A DNA stretch of 64,000 nucleotides from Streptomyces sp. DH12. Its GTDB lineage: Bacteria > Actinomycetota > Actinomycetes > Streptomycetales > Streptomycetaceae. The notes beneath the pieces were generated by a model, which made no database searches, was not told the DNA's origin, and saw only the letters and a list, made by a program, of their open reading frames with translations. Location: positions 1 to 64,000 of the forward strand of contig NZ_JAHWGT010000021.1 in the NCBI RefSeq assembly GCF_020873895.1, read 5' to 3'. Below are positions 26,045 through 35,671 of the stretch, piece after piece; the stretch's first letter is position 1, and each line of letters starts with the position of its first letter. The translations under genes and the position numbers were made by a program.

Positions 26045-26359
26045 GGGGGGCTCCTTCGACCTGACCGAAGCGCCTCTTCCGGCGCTGGTTTCGCGGGCGA
26101 TCGTAACGCGCGTAGATGTCTAATAAAGCCCTGTACGGAAGCCGTTATCGATTCGTCGCGTACCGACCGCCCGCGGGCCGCCTCCCGGCCGCCCGCACCG
26201 TGTAGAGGCTGCCTCAGCGTGGCAGCGCGTGCACGCGCGGTCCCCACGGAGCACCCGGGAGGGGACGCGGTGCGGCCGGATGGCGGAGGGGAGGCGGGCC
26301 GCGCGAGGCAGTATCACGGCGGTGGGGGTGGCTTTCCGGCCACGGGCCCGGCGGGTGGG
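26045..26359. other. intergenic region upstream of bmpA
   Basis: This 315-base gap holds the bmpA leader, the diverged operator at 26104-26115 and an A+T-richer promoter stretch (26116-26150, with TTATTAGACAT on the minus strand). The rest, up to the amidohydrolase stop, shows no gene and no clear terminator. Confidence 0.5.
26104..26115. promoter_or_regulatory. diverged copy of the nucleoside operator, bmpA
   Basis: TAACGCGCGTAG matches the shared palindrome at ten of twelve positions, with the core ACGCGCGTAG intact. It lies in the bmpA promoter region. The weaker left arm could mean looser control of the binding protein. Confidence 0.55.
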
Positions 26360-27592
26360 TCAGGCGCCCGCGTCGATCAGGGCGGCGGCGGTGAACAGCT
26401 CCACGCCGACCTTGATGGCGGCCTCGTCCACGTCGAAGTCGCCGCGGTGCAGGTCGTGGCGGGCCGGGTCGCCGGGGCGGCGGACGCCGAGGCGGGCCAT
26501 GGCGCCGGGGACGTGCTCCAGGTACCAGGAGAAGTCCTCGCCGCCGAGGGACTGCTCGGTGTCCTCGACGGAGTACGGGCCGCAGCGGCGCTCCATGGCC
26601 TCGCGCAGCAGCTCGGCGATGACCGGGTCGTTCACCACGGGCGGCACCCCGCGCACGTAGTTGATCTGGGACTTGGCGCCGTGCAGGGTCGCGACCTCGT
26701 CGATCGCCGCGTACACCTGGTCGGGGGCGCCGCGCCACGCCTCCAGGTCGAGGCAGCGGACCGTGCCGCCCAGCTCGGCGTGCTGGGGGATGACGTTGGG
26801 GGCGTGGCCGGCCTCGATGCGGCCCCAGGTGAGGACCAGGCCGGAGCGGGCGTCCACGCGGCGGGCGAGCAGGGCGGGGACGTCCGTCGCCACCCGGGCC
26901 ACGGCGGTGACCAGGTCCGTCGTCAGGTGCGGGCGGGCGGTGTGGCCGCCGGGGCCGTCGAGGGTGACCTCCAGGCGGTCGCACGCCGAGGTGATGGGGC
27001 CGACGCGCAGGCCGATGCGGCCGGCGTCGACGCGCGGGTCGCAGTGGACCGCGATGATGCGGCCCACGCCGTCCAGGACGCCCGCCTCGACGGCCTCCAC
27101 GGCGCCGCCGGGCAGGACCTCCTCGGCGGGTTGGAAGAGGAGGCGGACCGGGCGCGGCAGCAGGCCCTGCCGGTGCAGGTCGGCGAGGACCAGTCCGGCG
27201 CCCAGGACCGTGGTGGTGTGGACGTCGTGGCCGCAGGCGTGTGCGCGGTCGGGAACGGTGGAGCGGTAGGCGCAGTCCACCTTGGTGTCCGGGATGGGCA
27301 GGGCGTCGATGTCCGCGCGGATCGCGAGCATGGGGCGGTGCCCGTCCCACGTGCCGATGTCGCAGGTGAGCCCGGTGCCGCTCGGCAGGACCCGGGGGCG
27401 CAGGCCGGCGGCCTCCAGCCGGGCCTTGAGCGCCGCGGTGGTGCGAAACTCCTGGTTGCCCAGCTCCGGGTGCATGTGCAAATCCCGGCGGAAGGCGATC
27501 AGCTCGGTACGGAGTGACTCCGGCAGCGTACCGAGGAGGGGCGTTTCGCCGGGAACGTCGGCTTCGGGCTCGCGGGACATCAACTTGTTCAC
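26360..27592 (-). CDS. M20 family metallo-amidohydrolase
   Basis: The 410-residue protein belongs to the M20D peptidase/aminoacylase group. Metal-binding elements are seen in HACGHDVHTT (about residue 118), PAEEVLPGG, AVHCDPR and GGEDFSWYL. The lid domain begins near GPGGHTARPH. Such enzymes hydrolyse N-acyl amino acids, hippurate-like amides or folate-type conjugates; the substrate is unknown. The start is a GTG at 27592 or an ATG four codons later, neither with a strong ribosome site. It has no operator copy and may not belong to the nucleoside group. Confidence 0.85.
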   Translation of the reverse strand: MNKLMSREPEADVPGETPLLGTLPESLRTELIAFRRDLHMHPELGNQEFRTTAALKARLEAAGLRPRVLPSGTGLTCDIGTWDGHRPMLAIRADIDALPIPDTKVDCAYRSTVPDRAHACGHDVHTTTVLGAGLVLADLHRQGLLPRPVRLLFQPAEEVLPGGAVEAVEAGVLDGVGRIIAVHCDPRVDAGRIGLRVGPITSACDRLEVTLDGPGGHTARPHLTTDLVTAVARVATDVPALLARRVDARSGLVLTWGRIEAGHAPNVIPQHAELGGTVRCLDLEAWRGAPDQVYAAIDEVATLHGAKSQINYVRGVPPVVNDPVIAELLREAMERRCGPYSVEDTEQSLGGEDFSWYLEHVPGAMARLGVRRPGDPARHDLHRGDFDVDEAAIKVGVELFTAAALIDAGA

Positions 27593-27968
27593 CCATCAAA
27601 GGGTAGGCGTCTTTACCCCTCAACTGACGTGTGATCTACAAAACTTCAGCCCGATAGGGGAAAGAAACCACGCTGACCGGGCTTGAGTCGGGTGTGAAGT
27701 GGGTAAGCTCACGCGTTTTGGGGGCCGTCTTCGGCTTTTCGGGTACCCTGACCCTCTGCCGTTAACACTCGTTCACGCTCCGATGAGCGTCCGCGGCGCC
27801 CGCCGTGACCGGCGCACCGCGGCCCGTGACGGCCGCGGGAAGCGCTCCCGGCCGCCGGGGGCGAGGCCCCCACCGTACGCCCGATCGAGCCCCGGCGCGC
27901 GGTCCGCGCCATCGGCACCGATGGCGCGGACCCGCCACGAGCCCGGCAGGATCCCCCGGGGCAGGCGG
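27593..27968. other. intergenic region with terminator and unexplained plus-strand promoter-like motif
   Basis: The left 120 bases are relatively A+T-rich and should contain the amidohydrolase promoter on the minus strand. A plus-strand TTGAGT ... TAAGCT pair (around 27684-27710) could start a short transcript, but spacing is poor and no gene follows. The perfect hairpin at 27901-27932 is listed separately. Confidence 0.4.
27901..27932 (-). terminator. terminator after the MerR gene
   Basis: A perfect 15-base inverted repeat (27901-27915 with 27918-27932) has only two bases between the arms. It lies 36 bases beyond the MerR-family stop codon. A near-loopless palindrome may also act as a protein site, but termination is the simplest reading. 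Confidence 0.65.
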
Positions 27969-28820
27969 CTAGAGAGGCCGGCCCGGCTCCGCGGGGTCGA
28001 CCGGCTCCACCGGCTCCTGCAGCTCCGTCACCCACTCCGCCGGGTCCTGCGACCACTCCAGGTACAGCTCGCGGCTGTACCCCGTCGAGCGGTAGCCGTT
28101 GGCGTCGATCCAGGTCGCCAGGGTCTGGACGGTGGGCAGCAGCTCCTCCATCGGCCCCCGGTGGACGACCGTCGCCGCCCGCTCCAGGCCGGGCAGGTCG
28201 ACGATCCGGACCCCCGGCACGTCGGCGACCCCGGCGGGGACGGTCATCCCCGCGTGGACGACGATCGAGCCGTCGCCCGCCGGGGCGTCCTCGTAGTGGG
28301 CGACGCCCGGCCCGCAGGCGGTGACCCCGGCGGCCTCCAGCCGGGCGCACAGCTCCCCGTACAGGGGGGTGATGACGGGGCCGATCTCCGCCGGCCCGAA
28401 CCCGGCGGCGATCCCGGTCAGCTCGGCGATCCGGACCGCCGGGACACTCTTGACGACGACGTCCTGCGTGGACATGCGTCCCTCGCTCTCGATGGCTCGG
28501 AGCCTCGCCCCGACCCGCGCCAGCCGCGCGGCCGCCTCGCTGACGGCCGACTCCAGCTCGGCCTGCCGCAGCCGCAGCATCCCGCGCAGCTCCTCGGGCC
28601 CGACCTCCTCGTCGAGGATCGACCGCACCTGGTCGAGGGTGAACCCGAGGTCCCTGAGCGCGATGACGCGGTTGAGCCGGGCGAGCTGCCCGGCCCCGTA
28701 GAAGCGGTAGCCGCTGTGCGGGTCGACACGGGCGGGGCGCAGCAGTCCGACGGCGTCGTAGTGGCGCAGCATCCGGACCGACACCCGGCCGTGCCTGGCG
28801 AAGTCTCCGATGGTGAACAT
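27969..28820 (-). CDS. MerR family regulator with GyrI-like effector domain
   Basis: This 283-residue protein has an N-terminal MerR DNA-binding domain (MFTIGDFARHGRVSVRMLRH, then SGYRFYGAGQLARLNRVIAL), a dimerisation helix, and a C-terminal GyrI/BmrR-like effector domain (about residues 125-275). BmrR-type regulators respond to drugs or other lipophilic compounds and usually control an adjacent transporter, but none is next to this gene. GGAGGCGTC precedes the ATG. The effector is unknown. Confidence 0.85.
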   Translation of the reverse strand: MFTIGDFARHGRVSVRMLRHYDAVGLLRPARVDPHSGYRFYGAGQLARLNRVIALRDLGFTLDQVRSILDEEVGPEELRGMLRLRQAELESAVSEAAARLARVGARLRAIESEGRMSTQDVVVKSVPAVRIAELTGIAAGFGPAEIGPVITPLYGELCARLEAAGVTACGPGVAHYEDAPAGDGSIVVHAGMTVPAGVADVPGVRIVDLPGLERAATVVHRGPMEELLPTVQTLATWIDANGYRSTGYSRELYLEWSQDPAEWVTELQEPVEPVDPAEPGRPL

Positions 28821-28940
28821 GACGCCTCCCACGACACGGCCTCACACGGTGTGAGGGTCAAGCGCGCCGCGTCCACCGGCGCGGGCGCGGGGCGCCCGCG
28901 GGGCTGCGGGCCGGGTGCGGGCCGGGGCGGGCGGGAGTGC

Positions 28941-30521
<1,581 letters not shown>

Positions 30522-30645
30522 GTGCTGTGCCTTCCGATAGACCTACTCGCAGGTATCGACCCTCGCGACGGACTGTAGCGGCGGGCGTGCGGCCGGTGGA
30601 GGGCCGCACGCTGGGACCTTGCTCACAGCATTCCCCGGGGACTTC

Positions 30646-30661
30646 GTCACAGCCTCGTCAC
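30646..30661. promoter_or_regulatory. AfsQ1-type site upstream of L,D-transpeptidase
   Basis: GTCACAGCCTCGTCAC fits GTnAC-n6-GTnAC exactly and uses the same GTCAC half-sites as the sigQ/afsQ1 copy. It lies 78 bases before the transpeptidase start and 124 before the divergent mutase start. About one match is expected by chance in a window this size, so this is only a candidate. Confidence 0.4.
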
Positions 30662-30739
30662 ACCACCCCGGTGGCGGGCAACCACCGCGGTGCGCCGGCG
30701 ATCCCTAGGTACACGAGTAACCGGACCCGGGGGGCCACC

Positions 30740-31624
30740 ATGAACGGACGTTCGACCGCCATACGCAGAGCACTGCTCGCCGCCGCCGCGGTGGCACTGG
30801 CCGCAGGCTGCACCGCCCAGGCGGCGGCACCGGGCGGGTCGGCGGGCGGGTCGCCGGCCCCCGCCGCGTCGGCGGCGGGCGCGGGGTCGGCGTCGCCGTC
30901 GTCGGGGGCGCCGGGGTCGTCGGCGGCGCCGTCCGGGCAGTCCTCCGCGGCGCCGTCGGTGTCCGGGAGTGGTGGGCCGTCCGCTTCCGCCTCTCCGGCC
31001 GTGCTGGCCAAGGGCACCGAGAACGAGCAGGTGCGCGAGGCGCAGGCGCGGCTGCGCCAGCTCGGCCACTTCCACCGCAGCCCGACCGCCTTCTACGGCG
31101 CGATGACCGCCGAGGCCGTCTCCGCCTTCCAGGGCAGGCGGGGCCTCCCGGCGACCGGTGACGTGGACGCGGCCACCTGGGCGGCGCTCGTCGCGGCGAC
31201 GAGGCAGCCGACCGGGGACGAGCTGCGGCCGCCGACCACCAACGAGGTGGACACCCCCGACCAGCGCTGCACGACGGGCCGCGTGCTCTGCATCAGCAAG
31301 GAGAGCAGGACCCTCGCCTGGATGGTCGACGGGAAGGTCGTCTCGGCGATGGACGTCCGCTTCGGCGCGGTGAACACCCCGACCCGGGAGGGCACCTTCA
31401 AGGTGGACCGCAAGGAGCGGACGTGGAAGTCGACGCTCTACCACTCCGACATGCCGTACTCGATGTTCTTCAGCGGCGGCCAGGCCGTGCACTACTCCGC
31501 CGACTTCGCGGCGCGCGGCTACAACGGCGGCTCCCACGGCTGCGTCAACGTGCGGGACGAGGCACGACTCGCGCAGGTCTTCGCGCAGGTGCGGGTCGGG
31601 GACAAGGTCGTCGTCCACTGGTGA
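30740..31624 (+). CDS. L,D-transpeptidase lipoprotein with peptidoglycan-binding domain
   Basis: The 294-residue protein has a lipobox LAAGC (cysteine near residue 24), a 65-residue Ala/Ser/Pro-rich linker, a peptidoglycan-binding repeat (EQVREAQARLRQLGHFHR and TAEAVSAFQGRRGLPATG, about 95-150) and a YkuD catalytic domain. The active site is canonical: AVHYSADF and SHGCVNV with the nucleophile cysteine near residue 270. It should form 3-3 crosslinks at the outer face of the membrane. It stands alone, followed by a strong terminator. Confidence 0.9.
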   Translation: MNGRSTAIRRALLAAAAVALAAGCTAQAAAPGGSAGGSPAPAASAAGAGSASPSSGAPGSSAAPSGQSSAAPSVSGSGGPSASASPAVLAKGTENEQVREAQARLRQLGHFHRSPTAFYGAMTAEAVSAFQGRRGLPATGDVDAATWAALVAATRQPTGDELRPPTTNEVDTPDQRCTTGRVLCISKESRTLAWMVDGKVVSAMDVRFGAVNTPTREGTFKVDRKERTWKSTLYHSDMPYSMFFSGGQAVHYSADFAARGYNGGSHGCVNVRDEARLAQVFAQVRVGDKVVVHW

Positions 31625-31711
31625 GCCGCGGGGCCGTCGGGCCGTCGGGCGGCGGTGGGCGGCCGGGGCGAGGGCCGGGATCCGGGCCCGGGATCCGGGC
31701 GGAGGAGAGAG

Positions 31712-31750
31712 GGCGCGGGCGGGACCGGGGGAACGTGTCCCGCCCGCGCC
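31712..31750 (+). terminator. terminator after the L,D-transpeptidase gene
   Basis: A perfect 14-base inverted repeat (GGCGCGGGCGGGAC with GTCCCGCCCGCGCC) has an 11-base loop and lies 87 bases beyond the stop codon. Confidence 0.75.
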
Positions 31751-31907
31751 GTGTGCGCTGAGCCGTAGGTACGGGGGGAACCCCGGCTCGTCGCGCCGCC
31801 GATGACCAGTCGGCTCACTCATTACTGCGTCACCGGCTCGAAAAGTGTCACACCTTGGCCGTACCGCTGTGAAAGCGCAGGTCAGAGGGGTTGCTGAGGT
31901 GGGCGGG

Positions 31908-33116
31908 TCAGACGGTGACGCGCGCGGCGGAGGCCGGGGGAACGGTCCACGAGACCGCCGACGCGGAACCGCCCGCGCCGCCGGACGCCTTCCCGCCCGA
32001 CGCCTTCCCCCCGGACGACCGGCCGACGGACGACTGGCCCGTGGCCGCTTTGCCGCCCGAAGCGGTGCCGCCCGACGCCTTCCCGCCCGCCGTCCTGCCG
32101 CCCGCGGAGCCCCCTCCGGACGCCGTACCGCCCGTCGTCGTACCGCCCGCCCCGCCGCCGCCCGCCCCACCGCTGCCGGTGCCGCCGCTGCCGGTGCCGC
32201 CGCTGCCGGTGGTGCCGGAGCCGTCGTCGCCGCCGGAGCCCGCGCCGGCGGTGCCGCCGGGGCCGCCGTCGGCCGTGCCGCCGGGCTCCCGGTCGGACAG
32301 GACCTGGTCGCAGAAGCGCTGGATCCCGCCGCTGACCTTCGCCGACGACTCCAGTTGCCGCCGCCGCTCCGTGTCGAGACGGCCGTCGCGGAAGTCGCGG
32401 CACGCCTGCGCGGTGCGGGCGGGCCAGGCACCGCCCGGGGCCCGCGTGTCGCCACCGGCCCAGTGCTCGTCGTCGGCGCGCCCGGGGTCGGCGCCATCGT
32501 TGTCAGCGGTCCCGTCGGAGCCGGCCGTCACGTCCGGGCGGCCGGTGGCGGAGGGATCGAGGGGCGTGGGGCCGCCCGGGTGCGGGGGCGTCACCGGGCG
32601 GGCCGAGCCGCGCGGGGTGACGGTCACGCCGTTCGGCGCGTCCGGCTGGAGGGGCGCGGACGCCGAGGCGGCCGGCACGGGGACGGCGTCCCCGCCGAAG
32701 TCGGGCAGGACACCCGTGCCCGCGGCGACGGCGACGCCGCCGACGGCCAGTCCGGCGACGGAGGCCGCGAGGCTCCAGCGGACGGGGCGGGTCCAGGCGC
32801 GCGCCCGCGTCCGCCCGGCGCGGCGGGGGGCGCCGCCGATGCGTACGGCGCCGAGGTCGCGGCCGGCGCCGGGCGTCCGGCCGTCGACGCGCGTCGACCA
32901 GGCCGCGCGGAACGCCGTGAGCGCCGCCTCCTCGCCGGGCAGCACACCCGCGGGGCCGGTACCGGTGCGCGCCGCGTCGGCGCGGGCCGACTCCAGTGCT
33001 TCCGCGAGGCGTTCGGCCTGCAACCGTGTGTAGTCGTCGTCGGCGTCGACCGGCTCGCCCCGCAGCAGTCGCTCCGCCGCCTCGTGGTCGAGCCACTCAT
33101 ACCGCTCGTCGGCCAT
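31908..33116 (-). CDS. single-pass membrane protein linked to an ECF sigma factor
   Basis: The 402-residue protein begins MADERYEWLDHEAAERLLRG, then has a cytoplasmic N-terminal region of about 120 residues, one membrane segment (WSLAASVAGLAVGGVAVAAG, about 123-142) and a long outside part. The outside part ends in about 130 residues of Gly/Ser/Thr/Lys repeats. Its ATG overlaps the stop of the sigma gene (TGATG), so the two are translationally coupled. Topology and coupling suggest an anti-sigma role, but I see no zinc-binding HxxxCxxC motif. The repeat tail is encoded by short tandem repeats and its length may vary between strains. Confidence 0.8.
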   Translation of the reverse strand: MADERYEWLDHEAAERLLRGEPVDADDDYTRLQAERLAEALESARADAARTGTGPAGVLPGEEAALTAFRAAWSTRVDGRTPGAGRDLGAVRIGGAPRRAGRTRARAWTRPVRWSLAASVAGLAVGGVAVAAGTGVLPDFGGDAVPVPAASASAPLQPDAPNGVTVTPRGSARPVTPPHPGGPTPLDPSATGRPDVTAGSDGTADNDGADPGRADDEHWAGGDTRAPGGAWPARTAQACRDFRDGRLDTERRRQLESSAKVSGGIQRFCDQVLSDREPGGTADGGPGGTAGAGSGGDDGSGTTGSGGTGSGGTGSGGAGGGGAGGTTTGGTASGGGSAGGRTAGGKASGGTASGGKAATGQSSVGRSSGGKASGGKASGGAGGSASAVSWTVPPASAARVTV

Positions 33117-33793
33117 CACATGTCCTTCTGCGTCCGCGAGCGCGAATGCGTCACAGCACGGCGCACGGCGGCGGCCCGCGCGCCGGTCTTGGTCCGGGGG
33201 CCCGGCTGGGGCGGTACGGCGCTGAGCGCGACGCCCGTCGGGTCGGCGGCGCCGAGCAGCTCGGCCAGCCGCTTCAGCCCGCGGTGGGCGGCGGTGCGGA
33301 CCGCGCCGGGCCGCTTGCCCAGGGCCTCGGCGGCGCTCTTGGCGTCGAGCCCGACCACGACCCGGAGGATGACGGCCTCGGCCTGGTCCTGCGGGAGCTG
33401 GGCGATCAGGTCCATGGTGTGGCCGGTGGCGAGCGCCTCCATGGCCTCGACGGCCGTGTCGGCGTCGGCCGGCTTGTCGGTCAGCTCCGTCTCGTCGCCG
33501 CCCTGCGCGGGGCGGCGGCCGCGCATGCGCAGGTGGTCCAGGGCGCGGTTGCGGGCGATGCGCGCCGCCCAACCGCGGAAGCGGTCGGCGTCCCCGCTGA
33601 AACGGTCGAGGTCGCGGGCTATCTGGAGCCAGGACTCGGAGGCCACGTCCTCGGCGTCGACCTCGCCGACGAGCGTGCGTATGTACCCGAGCAGCCGCGG
33701 CTGCACGGCGCGGTACACAGTACGGAAGGCGTCCTCGTCCCCGTCCTGTGCCGCGAGCACTGCGGCGGTCAGCTCCGCGTCGTCCCCCAGCAC
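33116..33793 (-). CDS. ECF sigma factor
   Basis: This 225-residue sigma factor has region 2 (AAQDGDEDAFRTVYRAVQPR, with DVASESWLQIARDLDRF) and region 4 (LPQDQAEAVILRVVVGLDAK, with LGKRPGAVRTAAHRGLKRL). It starts with GTG and overlaps by one base with the downstream membrane protein gene, its likely regulator. A second sigma factor of the same type is encoded 1.1 kb away at 34860-35486; region 4 (RPGAVRTAAHRGL(K/R)RL) is almost identical, so the pair arose by duplication or recognises similar promoters. An 11-base hairpin lies in the leader. Confidence 0.87.
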   Translation of the reverse strand: MLGDDAELTAAVLAAQDGDEDAFRTVYRAVQPRLLGYIRTLVGEVDAEDVASESWLQIARDLDRFSGDADRFRGWAARIARNRALDHLRMRGRRPAQGGDETELTDKPADADTAVEAMEALATGHTMDLIAQLPQDQAEAVILRVVVGLDAKSAAEALGKRPGAVRTAAHRGLKRLAELLGAADPTGVALSAVPPQPGPRTKTGARAAAVRRAVTHSRSRTQKDM

Positions 33794-34275
33794 TCCACAA
33801 CCCGTTCGTCTCGCGGCCCGCGCACCGGGCCGCTCCGCCCGCCGCGCAGGAGCACGCTACGTGCTCCTGCCGTATCTCGTCCATGTTTGTACAACATGCA
33901 ACGGCACCTGTCGGGGGGTGGTGTGACAGAAAACGCACCCCGGGCGCTGATAGGAGTACGGGGCCGTCCGACGGACCCGTGGATGGCGACCGGGGCCTCT
34001 CCTGTGGGGGGTGGCGGCCCCGGTCGTCCTCCGCCCCGACCGCTCCGAAGAGGTGGTACGCCGGGACGCGGGACGCCCGCGCGGCGTCGCCGTCGGACCG
34101 ACGCCCCCTCGTGGCGCCGGAAGACCCGGCCCCGGGCGGTGCCGGCGCGGCGTGTGCCGCGCGCCTGCGGACCGCGGACCGGCAGGCCGAAACGCATCCA
34201 CCTCCACCCCGGCGACAGCGCCCCGGAGCCCGGGAACCGCCGCCTCGCCAGGACCGCAGCCGTTACCGTGATGCC
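33794..34275. other. divergent control region between ECF sigma and Uma2 genes
   Basis: This 482-base gap contains the sigma gene leader with a hairpin (33846-33870), an A+T-richer palindromic sequence around CATGTTTGTACAACATG (33882-33898) that is a candidate promoter or operator, and about 300 bases of G+C-rich sequence before the Uma2 gene without a convincing gene. Confidence 0.45.
33846..33870. promoter_or_regulatory. hairpin in the ECF sigma leader
   Basis: A perfect 11-base stem (GCAGGAGCACG with CGTGCTCCTGC) encloses the three bases CTA, about 53 bases upstream of the sigma GTG start. It could be an operator or an RNA hairpin in the leader. No T-run follows, so simple termination is less likely. 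Confidence 0.5.
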
Positions 34276-34857
34276 ATGACCGCACTGCCCGACTGGATGC
34301 GCCCGCCGCGCGCGGAAGGCTGGTTCGCGGAGGACCTCGACCGCCTCCCCGAGGCGCCCCGCCACACCGAGCTGATCGACGGAGCACTCGTTTTCAGGAT
34401 GGCGCCGCAGCGGTCCTGGCACGGCCGTCTCGTCACTGCTCTGACCACCACCCTCATGGCGCAGGTTCCGGCCGGCGTGGAGGTCGAACGCGAGATGACG
34501 ATCCGCCTGGACGCCCGCAACCGCCCCGAGCCGGACCTGCTGCTGACGGACCTCCCCTACGACCCCGACCGCACCTGGTACGCCCCCGACAGCGTGTCAC
34601 TCGTGATCGAGGTCGTCTCCCCGGAGTCCGCCCACCGCGACCGCACGGTCAAGCTCCGCAAGTACGCCGAGGCCGGCATCCCCCACTACTGGTGCGTCGA
34701 GGACGAGGACGGGGCGCCCGCCGTCCACGTCTACGAACTGGACGGACCGACCGGCCGCTACGCGCCCGCCGGCATCTTCCGCGGCTCCCTCCGGCGCCCG
34801 GTGCCCTTCGACATCGACGTCGACCTGGACAAGCTGATGCCGCCCCGGAGCGACTGA
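34276..34857 (+). CDS. Uma2 family endonuclease-fold protein
   Basis: The 193-residue protein has the Uma2 fold: RHTELIDGALVFRMAPQRSW, a metal-binding aspartate in PEPDLLLTD, and VSLVIEVVSPESAHRDRTVK with the conserved E and K residues of PD-(D/E)XK enzymes. Near the end, AGIPHYWCVEDED is typical of the family. TACCGT ends six bases before the ATG, which suggests a leaderless transcript. The gene lies between the two ECF sigma genes and ends two bases before the stop of the second, on the opposite strand. Confidence 0.83.
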   Translation: MTALPDWMRPPRAEGWFAEDLDRLPEAPRHTELIDGALVFRMAPQRSWHGRLVTALTTTLMAQVPAGVEVEREMTIRLDARNRPEPDLLLTDLPYDPDRTWYAPDSVSLVIEVVSPESAHRDRTVKLRKYAEAGIPHYWCVEDEDGAPAVHVYELDGPTGRYAPAGIFRGSLRRPVPFDIDVDLDKLMPPRSD

Positions 34858-34859
34858 GG

Positions 34860-35486
34860 TCACTCGCGGCCCCGGTCGGGCTCCGGACCGGTCCGCGGGC
34901 CGGGCGCCCGACCCGGTCCGGGCTCCGTCCCCTCCCCCGCCCCCGCCCGCAGGCGGCCCGCCAGGCGTCTGAGGCCGCGGTGGGCGGCGGTGCGGACCGC
35001 GCCGGGGCGCTTGCCCAGTAATCGGGCGGCCGCCGCGGCGTCCAGGCCGACCACCACCCGTAACAGCACCGCCTCCGCCTGGTCGCGGGGCAGCTCGTGG
35101 AGGAGGGCCAGGGCCTCCCCCGTCGCGAGGGACTCCAGTGCGGCGAGGGCCGTGTCGCGTCCGTCGGGGAGGTCGAGGGCGTCCTCGTCGAGGGCGGCGG
35201 TACGCGGTCGGCGCCGCTGCCGGCGCAGGTGGTCCAGCGCCCGGTGGCGGGCGATCGTCGCGGCCCAGCCGCGGAAGCCGCCGCCGTCCCCGTGGAACCG
35301 GCCGAGGTCGCGGGCGATCTCCAGCCACGCCTCCGCGGTGACGTCCTCGGCCTCGTCCCCGACGAGCCCGCGCACGTACGTGAGGAGCTGCGGCTGGAGC
35401 AGCCGGTACACCCGGGCGAAGGCCGCCTCGTCGCCGTGCTGCGCCTGCCGTACCGCGGCGCCGAGTTCCGCATCGTGTCCCCCCAT
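34860..35486 (-). CDS. ECF sigma factor
   Basis: This 208-residue sigma factor shares its layout with the one at 33116-33793: region 2 (QHGDEAAFARVYRLLQPQLL, DVTAEAWLEIARDLGRF) and region 4 (LPRDQAEAVLLRVVVGLDAA, LGKRPGAVRTAAHRGLRRL). It ends in a Pro/Gly/Glu-rich tail of about 35 residues. No anti-sigma gene follows; the Uma2 gene converges on it with two bases between the stop codons. Upstream is a divergent SnoaL-like gene with palindromic promoter elements. Confidence 0.87.
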   Translation of the reverse strand: MGGHDAELGAAVRQAQHGDEAAFARVYRLLQPQLLTYVRGLVGDEAEDVTAEAWLEIARDLGRFHGDGGGFRGWAATIARHRALDHLRRQRRRPRTAALDEDALDLPDGRDTALAALESLATGEALALLHELPRDQAEAVLLRVVVGLDAAAAARLLGKRPGAVRTAAHRGLRRLAGRLRAGAGEGTEPGPGRAPGPRTGPEPDRGRE

Positions 35487-35569
35487 ACCTCAGGCTGCGT
35501 GCGCCCGCGGCGAAGTGTCACAGCGGCGACGGGACGAGCGCCCTCGGGACGTGACCCGGATCACTGCTC

Positions 35570-35634
35570 GTCAAGTTTGACCAGTGGGGGGTGACGGGCA
35601 TACCGTTCACGCCGTCAGAGTAGTCAAAGTTGAT
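35570..35634 (+). promoter_or_regulatory. promoter with two TTGAC palindromes before the SnoaL-like gene
   Basis: TTGACC (35577-35582), an 18-base spacer and TACCGT (35601-35606) make a good vegetative promoter for the plus strand. The palindrome GTCAAGTTTGAC (35570-35581) covers the -35 element and a related copy, GTCAAAGTTGAT (35623-35634), lies just after the expected transcription start. A repressor binding both would block the promoter. Confidence 0.55.
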
Positions 35635-35671
35635 GAGCCGCTCGGCGAGAGCGCCTCAGCGAGGAGACCGC

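Noticed and set aside
27684-27730. A plus-strand small RNA promoter (TTGAGT ... TAAGCT)
   Set aside because: The spacing is about 15 bases, there is no clear terminator for a short transcript, and the A+T-rich sequence is explained by the promoter of the minus-strand amidohydrolase gene.
31908-33938. One very long frame covering the sigma-linked membrane protein and the sigma gene
   Set aside because: The first part of the frame is antisense-type or out-of-frame sequence over the sigma gene. The coupled ATG at 33116 overlapping the sigma stop is the natural start.
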